Assembly (NCBI RefSeq): GCF_029227915.1
Contig: NC_079878.1
Coordinates: 29,787,501 to 29,851,500 of the forward strand
Direction of reading: 5' to 3'
Source: Hydractinia symbiolongicarpus
Lineage: Eukaryota; Cnidaria; Hydrozoa; Anthoathecata; Hydractiniidae
Length of the DNA: 64,000 bases
Made by a program: the position numbers and the translations under genes. Positions 21,601 through 33,360 of this stretch are shown in pieces. The first letter of the stretch is position 1; each line of letters begins with the position of its first letter. Under the pieces are notes generated by a model, which saw only the letters and a list, made by a program, of their open reading frames with translations, ran no database searches and had not been told where the DNA came from.

Positions 21601-24300
21601 CGCTGAATGAAAGAAGTTTAGTCGCCGGAAAACGAAAACCCGCGATTTCCGTAAATCCCGGGCTTGGCCCGTATAGTCGAATGTATACAAAGAAAGTACC
21701 CAGGGAGTAAACTCATTTCCAGAACGATTTTTAAATTATCTTTTCACCACTAAAACGCATGAGACTTGCAGTTTTCAAAAATGTATTCATTTTTGGATGA
21801 GACGCTGAATAAAAGAAGTTTAATCGCCGGCAAACGAAAACCCGCGAATTCCCGTAAATCCCGGACTCGGCCCGTATAGTCAAATGTATACAAAGAAAGT
21901 ACCCAGGGAGTAAACTCATTTTCCGAACGATTTTTTAAATTATCTTTTCTCCACTAAAACGCATGAGACTTGTAGTTTTCAAAAATGTTTTCATTTTTGA
22001 TGAGACGCGGAATAAAAGAAGTTTAATCGCCGGAAAACGAAAACCCGCGATTTCCCGTAAATCCCGGGCTTGGCCCGTATAGTCGAATGTATACAAAGAA
22101 AGTACCCAGGGAGTAAACTCATTTCCCGAACGATTTTTTAAATTATTTTTTCACCACTAAAACGCATAAGACTTGTAGTTTTCAAAAATGTTTTCATTTT
22201 TGATGAGACGCTGAATAAAAGAAGTTTAATCGCCGGCAAACGAAAACCCGCGAATTCCCGTAAATCCCGGACTCGGCCCGTATAGTCAAATGTATACAAA
22301 GAAAATACCCAGGGAGTAAACTCATTTCCAGAACGATTTTTTAAATTATCTTTTCTCCACTAAAACGCATGAGACTTGCAGTTTTCAAAAATGCATTCAT
22401 TTTTGATGAGACGCTGAATAAAAGAAGTTTAATCGCCGGCAAACGAAAACCCGCGATTTCCGTAAATCCCGTGCTTGGCCCGTATAGTCGAGTATATACA
22501 AAGAAAGTACCCTGTGAGTAAACTCATTTCCAGAACGATTTTTTAAATTATATTTTCTCCACTAAAACGCATGAGACTTGTAGTTTTCAAAAATGTTTTC
22601 ATTTTTGATGAGACGCTGAATGAAAGAAGCTTAATCGCCGGAAAACGAAAACCCGCGATTTCCCGTAAATCCCGGGCTTGGCCCGTATAGTCGAATGTAT
22701 ACAAAGAAAGTACCCCGGGAGTAAACTCATTTCCCGAACGATTTTTTAAATTATCTTTTCTCCACTAAAACGCATGAGACTTGTAGTTTTCAAAAATGTT
22801 TTCATTTTTGATGAGACGCTGAATGAAAGAAGTTTAATCGCCGGAAAACGAAAACCCGCGATTTCCCGTAAATCCCGGGCTTGGCCCGTATAGTCAAATG
22901 TATACAAAGAAAGTACCCAGGGAGTAAACTCATTTCCCGAACGATTTTTTAAATTATTTTTTCACCACTAAAACGCATAAGACTTGTAAATTTCAAAAAT
23001 GTTTTCGTTTTTGATGAGACGCGGAATAAAAGAAGTTTAATCGCCGGCAAACGAAAACCCGCGATTTCCCGTAACTCCCGTGATTGGCCCGTATAGTCGA
23101 GTAGAGACAAAGAAAGTACCCTGTGAGTAAACTCATTTCCAGAACGAATTTTTAAATTATCTTTTCACCACTAAAACGCATGAGACTTGCAGCTTTCAAA
23201 AATGTTTTCATTTTTGATGAGACGCTGAATAAAAGAAGTTTAATCGCCGGCAAACAAAAACCCGCGATTTCCCGTAAATCCCGTGCTTGGCCCGTATAGT
23301 CGAGTATATACAAAGAAAGTACCCTGTGAGTAAACTCATTTACAGAACGATTTTTTAAATTATCTTTTCACCACTAAAACGCATGAGACTTGCAGTTTTC
23401 AAAAATGTATTCATTTTTGATGCGACGCTGAATAAAAGAAGTTTAATTGCCGGCAAACGAAAACCCGCGATTTCCCGTAAATCCCGTGCTTGGCCCGTAT
23501 AGTCAAAAGTATACAAAGAAAATACCCAGGGAGTAAACTCATTTCCCGAACGATATCTTAAATTATTTTTTCACCACTAAAACGCATGAGACTTGTAGTT
23601 TTCAAAAATGTTTTCATTTTTGATGAGACGCGGAATAAAAGAAGTTTAATCGCCGGCAAACGAAAAGCCGCGATTTCCCGTAAATCCCGTGCTTGGCCCG
23701 TATAGTCGAGTATATACAAAGAAAGTACCCTGTGAGTAAACTCATTTCCACAACGATTTTTTAAATTATCTTTTCACCACTAAAACGCATGAGACTTGTA
23801 GTTTTCAGAAATGTTTTCATTTTTGATGAGACGCTGAATGAAAGAAGTTTAATCGCCGGAAAACAAAAACCCGCGATTTCCCGTAAATCCCGGGCTTGGC
23901 CGTATAGTCGAATGTATACAAAGAAAGTACCCAGGGAGTAAACTCATTTCCCGAACGATTTTTTAAATTATCTTTTCTCCACTAAAACGCATGGGACTTG
24001 TAGTTTTCAAAAATGTTTTCATTTTTGATGAGACGCTGAATGAAAGAAGTTTAATCGCCGGAAAACGAAAACCCGCGATTTCCCGTAAATCCCGGGCTTG
24101 GCCTGTATAGTCGAATGTATACAAAGAAAGTACCCAGGGAGTAAACTCATTTCCCGAACGATTTTTTAAATTATTTTTTCACCACTAAAACGCATAAGAC
24201 TTGTAAATTTCAAAAATGTTTTCATTTTTGATGAGACGCGGAATAAAAGAAGTTTAATCGCCGGCAAACGAAAACCCGCGATTTCCCGTAAATCCCGTGC
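18698..24300 (+). repeat. Second copy of the 1.46-8.75 kb block
   Basis: It follows the first block marker by marker but is shorter, because it lacks the duplicated 4-mer and 9-mer. It has one local single-monomer duplication: the monomers with GCACGAG and TAGTTTTTAAAAATG near 20,948 and 21,151 are nearly identical neighbours. Since the second copy holds one of each monomer where the first holds two, it is the better guess at the pre-expansion order. Confidence 0.78.
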
Positions 24301-24984
24301 TTGGCCCGTATAGTCGAGTATTTACAAAGAAAGTACCCTGTGAGTAAACTCATTTCCAGAACGAATTTTTAAATTATCTTTTCACCACTAAAACGCATGA
24401 GACTTGCAGTTTTCAAAAATGTTTTCATTTTTGATGAGACGTTAAATAAAAGAAGTTTAATCGCCGGCAAACAAAAACCCGCGATTTCCCGTAAATCTTG
24501 TGCTTGGCCCGTATAGTCGAGTATATACAAAGAAAGTACCCTGTCAGTAAACTCATTTACAGAACGATTTTTTAAATTATCTTTTCACCACTAAAACGCA
24601 TGAGACTTGCAGTTTTCAAAAATGTATTCATTTTTGATGCGACGCTGAATAAAAGAAGTTTAATCGCCGGCAAACGAAAACCCGCGATTTCCCGTAAATC
24701 CCGGGCTTAGCCGTATAGTCAAAAGTATACAAAGAAAATACCCAGGGAGTAAACTCATTTCCCGAACGATATCTTAAATTATTTTTTCACCACTAAAACG
24801 CATGAGACTTGTAGTTTTCAAAAATGTTTTCATTTTTGATGAGACGCGGAATAAAAGAAGTTTAATCGGCGGCAAAAGAAAAGCCGCGATTTCCCGTAAA
24901 TCCCGTGCTTGGCCCGTATAGTCGAGTATATACAAAGAAAGTACCCTGTGAGTAAACTCATTTCCAGAACGATTTTTTAAATTA
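23480..24984 (+). repeat. Block paralogous to about 13.54-15.05 kb (offset 9,938 bp)
   Basis: GATATC at 23552 and 24768 matches 13614 and 14830, and AGCCGTATAG at 24709 matches 14771, all at offset 9,938. GACGTTAAATAAAAG at about 24,440 corresponds to GACGTTGAATAAAAG at about 14,500. The match stops at the domain boundary near 24,984. Confidence 0.75.
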
Positions 24985-24992
24985 TTATTTCA
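24979..24992 (+). other. Domain 1 / domain 2 junction inside one monomer
   Basis: The monomer starting at 24,952 begins as class G domain 1 sequence (CCCTGTGAGTAAACTC, TTTCCAGAACG) and from about unit position 30-35 continues as a domain 2 monomer (ATTATTTCACCACCAAAG, GCCCATGAGAC). The register is kept, so the join looks like homologous exchange between diverged monomers and not an insertion. The exact base cannot be fixed because the T-rich stretch around it is shared. Confidence 0.7.
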
Positions 24993-27160
24993 CCACCAAA
25001 GCCCATGAGACTTGTAGTTTTTAAAAATGTTTTCATCTTCGATGAGACGCTGAATAAAAGGAGTATAATCGCCGGCAAACGAAAACCCGCCATTTCCCGT
25101 AAACCCAGGACTGGGCCCGTATAGTCAAAAGTATACAAAGAAAGTACCCAGGGAGTAAACTCATTTCTCGAACGATTTTTTAAATTATTTTTTCACCACT
25201 AAAGCGCATGAGACTTAAAGTTTTTAAAAATGTTTTCATTTTTGATGAGACGCTGGATAAAAGAAGTTTAATCGCCGGCAAACGAAAACCCGCGATTTCC
25301 CTTAAATCCTGGGCTTGGCCCGTATAGTCGAATGTATACAAAGAAAGTACCCTGTGAGTAAACTCATTTCCCGAACGGTTTTTCAAATTATTTCTGCACC
25401 ACTAGAACGAATGGGACTTGTGGTTTTCAAAAATGTTTTCATTTTTAATGAGACGCTTAATGAAAGAGGTTTAATCGCCGGCAAACGAAAACCCGCGATT
25501 TCCCGTTAATCCCGGGCTTGTCCCGTATAGTCAAAGGTATACAAAGAAAGTACCCAGGGAGTAAACTCATTTCCCGAACGATTTTTTAATTTTTTTTTCA
25601 CCACTAAATCCCATGAGACTTGTAGTTTTTAAAAATGTTTTCATTTTTAATAAGACGCTGAATAAAAGGAGTTTAATCGCCGGCAAACAAAAACCCGCCA
25701 TTTCCTGTAAACCCAGGACTCGGCCCGTATAGTCAAAAGTATACAAAGAAAGTACCCAGGGAGTAAACTCATTTCCCGAACGATTTTTTAAATTATTTTT
25801 TCACCACTAAAACGCATGAGACTTGTAGTTTTCAAAAATGTTTTCATTTTTAATGAGACGCTTAATGAAAGAGGTTTAATCGCCGGCAAACGAAAACCCG
25901 CGATTTCCCGTAAATCCCGGGCTTGTCCCGTATAGTCAAAAGTATACAAAGAAAGTACACAGGGAGTAAACTCATTTCCCGAACGATTTTTTAAATTATT
26001 ATTTCACCACCAAAGCCCATGAGACTTGTAGTTTTTAAAAATGTTTTCATTTTCGATGAGACGCTGAATAAAAGGAGTATAATCGCCGGCAAACGAAAAC
26101 CCGCCATTTCCCGTAAACCCAGGACTGGGCCCGTATAGTCAAAAGTATACAAAGAAAGTACCCAGGGAGTAAACTCATTTCTCGAACGATTTTTTAAATT
26201 ATTTTTTCACCACTAAAGCGCATGAGACTTAAAGTTTTTAAAAATGTTTTCATTTTTAATGAGACGCTGGATAAAAGAAGTTTAATCGCCGGCAAACGAA
26301 AACCCGCGATTTCCCTTAAATCCTGGGCTTGGCCCGTATAGTCAAATGTATACAAAGAAAGTACCCTGTGAGTAAACTCATTTCCCGAACGGTTTTTCAA
26401 ATTATTTCTGCACCACTAGAACGAATGGGACTTGTGGTTTTCAAAAATGTTTTCATTTTTAATGAGACGCTTAATGAAAGAGGTTTAATCGCCGGCAAAC
26501 GAAAACCCGCGATTTCCCGTTAATCCCGGGCTTGTCCCGTATAGTCAAAAGTATACAAAGAAAGTACCCAGGGAATAAACTCATTTCCCGAACGATTTTT
26601 TAAATTATTATTTCACCACCAAAGCCCATGAGACTTGTAGTTTTTAAAAATGTTTTCATTTTCGATGAGACGCTGAATAAAAGGAGTATAATCGCCGGCA
26701 AACGAAAACCCGCCATTTCCCGTAAACCCAGGACTGGGCCCGTATAGTCAAAAGTATACAAAGAAAGTACCCAGGGAGTAAACTCATTTCTCGAACGATT
26801 TTTTAAATTATTTTTTCACCACTAGAACGAATGGGACTTGTGGATTTCAAAAATGTTTTCATTTTTAATGAGACGCTTAATGAAAGAGGTTTAATCGCCG
26901 GCAAACGAAAACCCGCGATTTCCCGTTAATCCCGGGCTTGTCCCGTATAGTCAAAAGTATACAAAGAAAGTACCCAGGGAGTAAACTCATTTCCCGAACG
27001 ATTTTTTAATTTTTTTTTCACCACTAAATCCCATGAGACTTGTAGTTTTTAAAAATGTTTTCATTTTTAATAAGACGCTGAATAAAAGGAGTTTAATCGC
27101 CGGCAAACAAAAACCCGCCATTTCCCGTAAACCCAGGACTCGGCCCGTATAGTCAAAAGT
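24984..27160 (+). repeat. Tandem 5-mer, 1,014 bp, with a 3-mer echo
   Basis: GAGTATAATCGCC occurs at 25061, 26075 and 26684, spaced 1,014 bp (5 x 203 less 1) and 609 bp (3 monomers). The 5-mer shares GACTTAAAGTTTTTAAAAATG, CCCTTAAATCCTGGG, GGTTTTTCAAATTATTTCTGCACC and GAACGAATGGGAC. The third round is shorter and joins CTCGAACGATTTTTTAAATTA to the GAACGAATGGGAC monomer directly. Confidence 0.8.
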
Positions 27161-27164
27161 ATAC

Positions 27165-27180
27165 AAAGAAGGCCGGCAAA
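27165..27180 (+). other. Truncated monomer junction (about 130 bp deletion)
   Basis: At 27,170-27,173 the tail ATACAAAGAA of one monomer is joined directly to GGCCGGCAAACG, the D2 left arm of a monomer. GTAAACTC-equivalent starts at 26981 and 27256 are 275 bp apart instead of 406, so about 130 bp is missing. It is the only out-of-register join of this size that I found in the window. Confidence 0.85.
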
Positions 27181-27280
27181 CGAAAACCCGCGATTTCCTT
27201 TAAATCCTGGGCTTGGCTCGTATAGTCGAATGTATACAAAGAAAGTACCCTGTGAGTAAGATCTTTTCCCGAACGATTTT

Positions 27281-29880
27281 TCAAATTATTTCTGCACCAC
27301 TAGAACGAATGAGACTTGTAGTTTTCAAAAATGTTTTCATTTTTAATGAGAAGAATAATGAAAGAGGTTTAATCGCCGGCAAACGAAAACCCGCGATTTC
27401 CCGTAAATCCCGGGCTTGGCCCGTATAGTCGAATGTATACAAAGAAAGTACCCAGTGAGTAAACTCATTTCCCAAACGATTTTTTAAATTATTATTTCAC
27501 CACTAAAGCCCATGAGACTTGTAGTTTTTAAAAATGTTTTCATTTTTGATGAGACGCTGAATAAAAGGAGTTCAATCGCCGGCAAACGAAGACCCGCCAT
27601 TTCCCGTAAACCCAGGACTCGGCCCGTATAGTCAAAAGTATACAAAGAAAGTACCCAGGAAATAAACTCATTTCCCGAACGATTTTTTAAAATATTTTTT
27701 CACCACTACAACGCATGAGACTTGTAGTTTTCAAAAATGTTTTCATTTTTAATGAGAAGAATAATGAAAGAGGTTTAATCGCCGGCAAACGAAAACCGGC
27801 GATTTCCCGTAAATCCCGGGCTTGGCCCGTATAGTCAAATGTATACAAAGAAAGTACCCAGGGAGTAAACTCATTTCCCAAACGATTTTTTAAATTATTA
27901 TTTCACCACTAAAGCCCATGAGACTTGTAGTTTTTAAAAATGTTTTCATTTTTGATGAGACGCTGAATAAAAGGAGTTCAATCGCCGGCAAACGAAGACC
28001 CGCCATTTCCCGTAAACCCAGGACTCGGCCCGTATAGTCAAAAGTATACAAAGAAAGTACCCAGGGAGTAAACTCATTTCCCGAACGATTTTTTAAAATA
28101 TTTTTTCACCACTACAACGCATGAGACTTGTAGTTTTCAGAAATGTTTTCATTTTTGATAAGACGCTTAATTAAAGTGGTTTAATTGCCGGCAAACGAAA
28201 ACCCGCGATTTTCCGTAAATCCCGGTTTTGGCCCGTATAGTCGAATGTATACAAAGAAAGTACCCTGTGAGTAAACTCATTTCCAAAACGATTTTTGAAA
28301 TTATCTTTTCACCACTAAAACGCATGAGACTTGTAGTTTTCCAAAATGTTTTCATTCTTGATGAGACGCTGAATAAAAGAAGTTTAATCGCCGGCAAACG
28401 CAAACCTGCTATTTCCCGTAAATCCCGAGCTTGGCCCGTATAGTCGAATGTATACAAAGAAAGTACCCAGGGAGTAAACTCATTTACCGAACGATTTTTT
28501 AAATTATTTTTCCACCACTAAAACGCATGAGACTTGTAGTTTTCAAAATAGTTTTCATTCTTGATGAGACGCTTAATGAAAGGGGTTTAACCGCCGTCAA
28601 ACGAAAACCCGCGATTTCCCGTAAATCCCGGGCTTGGCCCGTATAGTCAAAAGTATACAAAAAAAGTACCCAGGGAGTAAACGCATTTACCAAACGATTT
28701 TTTAAATTATTTTGTCACCACTAAAACGCATGAGACTTGTAGTTTTCAAAATAGTTTTCATTCTTGATGAGACGCTTAATGAAAGGGGTTTAATCGCCGT
28801 CAAACGAAAACCCGCGATTTCCCGTAAATCCCGGGCTTGGCCCGTATAGTCAAAAGTATACAAAAAAAGTACACAGGGAGTAAACGCATTTACCCAACGA
28901 TTTTTTAAATTATTTTGTCACCACTAAAACGCATGAGACTTGTAGTTTTCAAAAGTGTTTTTATTTTTGATGAGACGCTAAATAAAAGAAGTTTAATCGC
29001 TGGCAAACGAAAACCGGCGATTTCCCGTAAAACCCAGGCTTGGCCCGTATAGTTGTATGTATCTAAATAAAGTACCCAGGGAGTAAACTGATTTCCCGAA
29101 CGATTTTTCAAATTATTTCTGCACCACTAGAACAAATGAGACTTGTAGTTTTCAAAAATGTTTTCATTTTTAATGAGAAGAATAATGAAAGAGGTTTAAT
29201 CGCCGGCAAACGAAAACCCGCGATTTCCCGTAAATCCCGGGCTTGGCCCGTATAGTCGAATGTATACAAAGAAAGTACCCAGTGAGTAAACTCATTTCCC
29301 AAACGATTTTTTAAATTATTATTTCACCACTAAAGCCCATGAGACTTGTAGTTTTTAAAAATGTTTTCATTTTTGATGAGACGCTGAATAAAAGGAGTTC
29401 AATCGCCGGCAAACGAAGACCCGCCATTTCCCGTAAACCCAGGACTCGGCCCGTATAGTCAAAAGTATACAAAGAAAGTACCCAGGAAATAAACTCATTT
29501 CCTGAACGATTTTTTAAAATATTTTTTCACCACTACAACGCATGAGACTTGTAGTTTTCAGAAATGTTTTCAATTTTGATAAGACGCTTAATGAAAGTGG
29601 TTTAATTGCCGGCAAACGAAAACCCGCGATTTTCCGTAAATCCCGGTTTTGGCCCGTATAGTCGAATGTATACAAAGAAAGTACCCTGTGAGTAAACTCA
29701 TTTCCAAAACGATTTTTGAAATTATCTTTTCACCACTAAAACGCATGAGACTTGTAGTTTTCAAAAATGTTTTCATTCTTGATGAGACGCTGAATAAAAG
29801 AAGTTTAATCGCCGGCAAACGCAAACCTGCGATTTCCCGTAAATCCCGGGCTTGGCCCGTATAGTCGAATGTATACAAAG
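27281..29880 (+). repeat. Block paralogous to 44,722-47,321 (offset 17,441 bp)
   Basis: The order of monomer variants is the same in both places at a constant 17,441 bp offset. In order these are CTGCACCACTAG with AATGAGAAGAATAATG, AAAGCCC with GGAGTTCAATCG, CAGGAAATAAACTC, CTACAACGCATG with CAGAAATG, AAAACGATTTTTGAAATTATC, TTTTCCACC with AAAATAG, TTTTGTCACC with AAAAGTG, and the W tail. The match ends at 29,880 where CCCTGTGCGTAAACTC replaces CCCAGGGAG. Inside the block a 7-mer step (1,421 bp) repeats the AAAACGATTTTTG monomer (28,228 and 29,649). Confidence 0.82.
27777..27804. other. Inverted repeat D2, perfect form with CCGGCG right arm
   Basis: The left arm AATCGCCGG (27777-27785) and right arm CCGGCGATT (27796-27804) are exact reverse complements around the 10-base loop CAAACGAAAA. 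The usual monomer has CCCGCGATT as right arm, which leaves one C:C mismatch in a 9 bp stem. The changed base therefore restores pairing. The same perfect form recurs in domain 2 in the monomers near 43,590, 45,220, 49,075, 51,105, 52,930, 54,960, 56,390 and 57,810. All carry the AATGAGAAGAATAATG variant upstream, so they descend from one monomer type. Confidence 0.9.
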
Positions 29881-32800
29881 AAAGTACCCTGTGCGTAAAC
29901 TCACTTCCAGAACGATTTTCTAAATTATTTTTTCACTACTAAAACGCATAAGACTTGTAGTTTTCAAAAATGTTTTCATTTTTGATGAGACCCTGAATAA
30001 AAGAAGTTTAATCGCCGCCAAACGAAAACCCGCGAGTTCCCGTAAATCCCGGGCTTGGCCCGTATAGTCGAATGTATACATAGAAAGTACCCAGGGAGTA
30101 AACTCATTTACCGAACGATTTTTTAAATTATTTTTCCACCACTAAAACGCATGAGACTTGTAGTTTTCAAAAATGTTTTCATTTTTGATGAAACGCTTAA
30201 TGAAAAGGGTTTAATCGCCGGCAAACGAAAACCCGCGAGTTCCCGTAAATCCCGGGCTTGGCCCGTATAGCCGAATGTATACAAAGAAAGTACCCTGTGA
30301 GTAAACTCATTTCCAGAACGATTTTTTAAATTATTTTTTCACTACTAAAACGCATAAGACGTGTAGTTTTCAAAAATGTTTTCATTTTTGATGAGACCCT
30401 GAATAAAAGAAGTTTAATCGCCGGCAAACGAAAACCTGCGATTTCCCGTAAATCCCGGGCTTGGCCCGTATAGTCGAATGTATACATAGAAAGTACCCAG
30501 GGAGTAAACTCATTTACCGAACGATTTTTTAAATTATTTTTCCACCACTAAAACGCATGAGACTTGTAGTTTTCAAAAAAGTTTTTATTCTTGATGAGAC
30601 GCTTAATGAAAGGGGTTTAATCGCCGGCAAACGAAAACCCGCCATTTCCCGTAAACCCAGGACTCGGCCCGTATAGTCAAAAGTATACAAAGAAATTACC
30701 CAGGGAGTAAACTCATTTCCCGAACGATTTTTTAAAATATTTTTTCACCACTACAACGCATGAGACTTGTAGTTTTCAGAAATGTTTTCATTTTTGATAA
30801 GACGCTTAATGAAAGTGGTTTAATTGCCGGCAAACGAAAACCCGCGATTTTCCGTAAATCCCGGTTTTGGCCCGTATAGTCGAATGTATACAAAGAAAGT
30901 ACCCTGTGAGTAAACTCATTTCCAAAACGATTTTTGAAATTATCTTTTCACCACTAAAACGCATGAGACTTGTAGTTTTCAAAAAAGTTTTCATTCTTGA
31001 TGAGACGCTTAATGAAAGGGGTTTAATCGCCGGCAAAGGAAAACCCACGACTTCCCGTAAATCCCGGGCTTGGCCCGTATAGTCGAATGTATACAAAGAA
31101 AGTACCCTGTGAGTAAACTCATTTACCGAACGATTTTTTAAATTATTTTTCCACCACTAAAACGCATGAGACTTGCAGTTTTCAAAAATGTTTTCATTTT
31201 TGATGAAACGCTTAATGAAAGGGGTTTAATCGCCGGCAAACGAAAACCTGCGATTTCCCGTAAATCCCGGGCTTGGCCTGTATAGTCGAATGTATACAAA
31301 GAAAGTACCCAGGGAGTAAACTCATTTACCGAACGATTTTTTAAGTTATTTTTCCACCACTAAAACGCATGAGACTTGTAGTTTTCAAAATAGTTTTCAT
31401 TCTTGATGAGACGCTTAATGAAAGGGGTTTAATCGCCGGCAAACGAAAACCCACGATTTCCCGTAAATCCCGGGCTATGCCCGTATAGTCGAATGTATAC
31501 AAAGAAAGTACCCTGTGAGTAAACTCACTTCCAGAACGATTTTTTAAATTATTTTTTCACTACTAAAACGCATAAGACTTGTAGTTTTCAAAAATGTTTT
31601 CATTTTTGATGAGACCCTGAATAAAAGAAGTTTAATCGCCGCCAAACGAAAACCCGCGATTTCCCGTAAATCCCGGGCTTGGCCCGTATAGTCGAATGTA
31701 TACATAGAAAGTACCCAGGGAGTAAACTCATTTACCGAACGATTTTTTAAATTATTTTTCCACCACTAAAACGCATGAGACTTGTAGTTTTCAAAAAAGT
31801 TTTCATTCTTGATGAGACGCTTAATGAAAGGGGTTTAATCGCCGGCAAAGGAAAACCCACGACTTCCCGTAAATCCCGGGCTTGGCCCGTATAGTCGAAT
31901 GTATACAAAGAAAGTACCCTGTGAGTAATCTCATTTACCGAACGATTTTTTAAATTATTTTTCCACCACTAAAACGCATGAGACTTGCAGTTTTCAAAAA
32001 TGTTTTCATTTTTGATGAGACCCTGAATAAAAGAAGTTTAATCGCCGCCAAACGAAAACCCGCGATTTCCCGTAAATCCCGGGCTTGGCCCGTATAGTCG
32101 AATGTATACATAGAAAGTACCCAGGGAGTAAACTCATTTACCGAACGATTTTTTAAATTATTTTTCCACCACTAAAACGCATGAGACTTGTAGTTTTCAA
32201 AAAAGTTTTCATTCTTGATGAGACGCTTAATGAAAGGGGTTTAATCGCCGGCAAAGGAAAATCCACGACTTCCCGTAAATCCCGGGCTTGGCCCGTATAG
32301 TCGAATGTATACAAAGAAAGTACCCTGTGAGTAAACTCATTTACCGAACGATTTTTTAAATTATTTTTCCACCACTAAAACGCATGAGACTTGCAGTTTT
32401 CAAAAATGTTTTCATTTTTGATGAAACGCTTAATGAAAGGGGTTTAATCGCCGGCAAACGAAAACCCGCGAGTTCCCGTAAATCCCGGGCTTGGCCCGTA
32501 TAGTCGAATGTATAAAAAGAAAGTACCCTGTGAGTAAACTCATTTCCAGAACGATTTTTTAATTTATTTTTTCTTACTAAAACGCATAAGACTTGTAGTT
32601 TTCAAAAATGTTTTCATTTTTGATGAGACCCTGAATAAAAGAAGTTTAATCGCCGGCAAACGAAAACCTGCGATTTCCCGTAAATCCCGGGCTTGGCCCG
32701 TATAGTCGAATGTATACATAGAAAGTACCCAGGGAGTAAACTCATTTACCGAACGATTTTTTAAATTATTTTTCCACCACTACAACGCATGAGACTTGTA

Positions 32801-33360
32801 GTTTTCAAAAAAGTTTTTATTCTTGATGAGACGCTTAATGAAAGGGGTTTAATCGCCGGCAAACGAAAACCCACGATTTCCTGTAAATCCCGGGCTTGGC
32901 CCGTATAGTCGAATGTGTACAAAGAAAGTAACCTTTGAGTAAACTCATTTCCAGAACGATTTTTTAAATTATTTTTTCACTACTAAAACGCATAAGACTT
33001 GTAGTTTTTAAAAATGTTTTCATTTTTGATGAGACCCTGAATAAAAGAAGTTTAATCGCCGGCAAACGAAAACCCGCGATTTCCCGTAAATCCCGGGCTT
33101 GGCCCGTATAGTCGAATGTATACATAGAAAGTACCCAGGGAGTAAACTCATTCCCCGAACAATTTTTTAAATTATTTTTCCACTACTAAAACGCATGAGA
33201 CCTGTAGTTTTCAAAAATGTTTTTATTTTTGATGAAAGGCTTAAAGAAAGGGGTTTAATCGCCGGCAAACGAAAACCTGCGATTTCCCGTAAATCCCGGG
33301 CTTGGCCCGTATAGTCGAATGTATACAAAGAAAGTACCCTGTAAGTAAACTCATTTCCAG
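29880..33360 (+). repeat. Mosaic of GACCCTG, AAAGGGG and CAAAGG monomers with a 2-mer repeat
   Basis: Three monomer types alternate without a long fixed period. Type R has TTTTTTCACTAC, CATAAGAC, GAGACCCTGAATAAAAG and a tail ATACATAGAAAG. Type P has TTTTCCACC, CAAAAAAGTTTTCATTCTTG and CAAAGGAAAACCCACGAC. Type Q has TTGATGAAACGCTTAATG. A 2-mer (406 bp) repeats at about 31,693-32,100 and 32,099-32,500. The first 1.4 kb matches 61.9-63.4 kb at offset 32,054 (for example TATAGCCGAATG at about 30,267 and 62,321). Confidence 0.7.

Larger units (their letters stand above)
8137..24773 (+). repeat. Nine GATATC-bearing marker monomers
   Basis: In nine monomers the usual GATTTTTTAAATT (unit 20-32) reads GATATCTTAAATT. 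They start at 8137, 8948, 9759, 11585, 13614, 14830, 16046, 23552 and 24768. The spacings are 811, 811, 1,826, 2,029, 1,216, 1,216, 7,506 and 1,216 bp, close to 4, 4, 9, 10, 6, 6, 37 and 6 monomers. All sit after GAAAATACCCAGGGAG except where single changes occur. I saw none in domain 2. The shared multi-base change marks one ancestral monomer copied within multimers of different length. Confidence 0.88.
1..24984 (+). repeat. Domain 1 of the array (K, E and G class monomers)
   Basis: This part mixes monomers whose variable segment reads TCAAAAGTAT (K), TCGAATGTAT (E) or TCGAGTATAT (G). Class G occurs throughout this part and was not seen after 24,984. Other marks are GGACTCGG and GTGCTTGG in place of GGGCTTGG, GACGCGGAATAAAAG, left arms of D2 followed by AAAACG (CCGGAAAACG), TTTTCTCCACTAAAACG, and CTTGCAGTTTTC with GTATTC or GCATTC in the D1 loop. 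Tandem multimers fill much of the domain and are listed separately. The stretches between them (about 7.5-8.1, 13.1-13.85 and 17.6-18.7 kb) are mosaics of the same monomers without a clean local period. Confidence 0.85.

Noticed and set aside
25061-25073. TATA-like word GAGTATAATCG as a promoter element.
   Set aside because: It is a one-step variant of the usual GAAGTTTAATCG segment, copied in a 5-mer, with no gene downstream.
27165-27180. Insertion site of a mobile element at the truncated monomer.
   Set aside because: Nothing is inserted and no target-site duplication or terminal repeat is visible; about 130 bp is simply missing.
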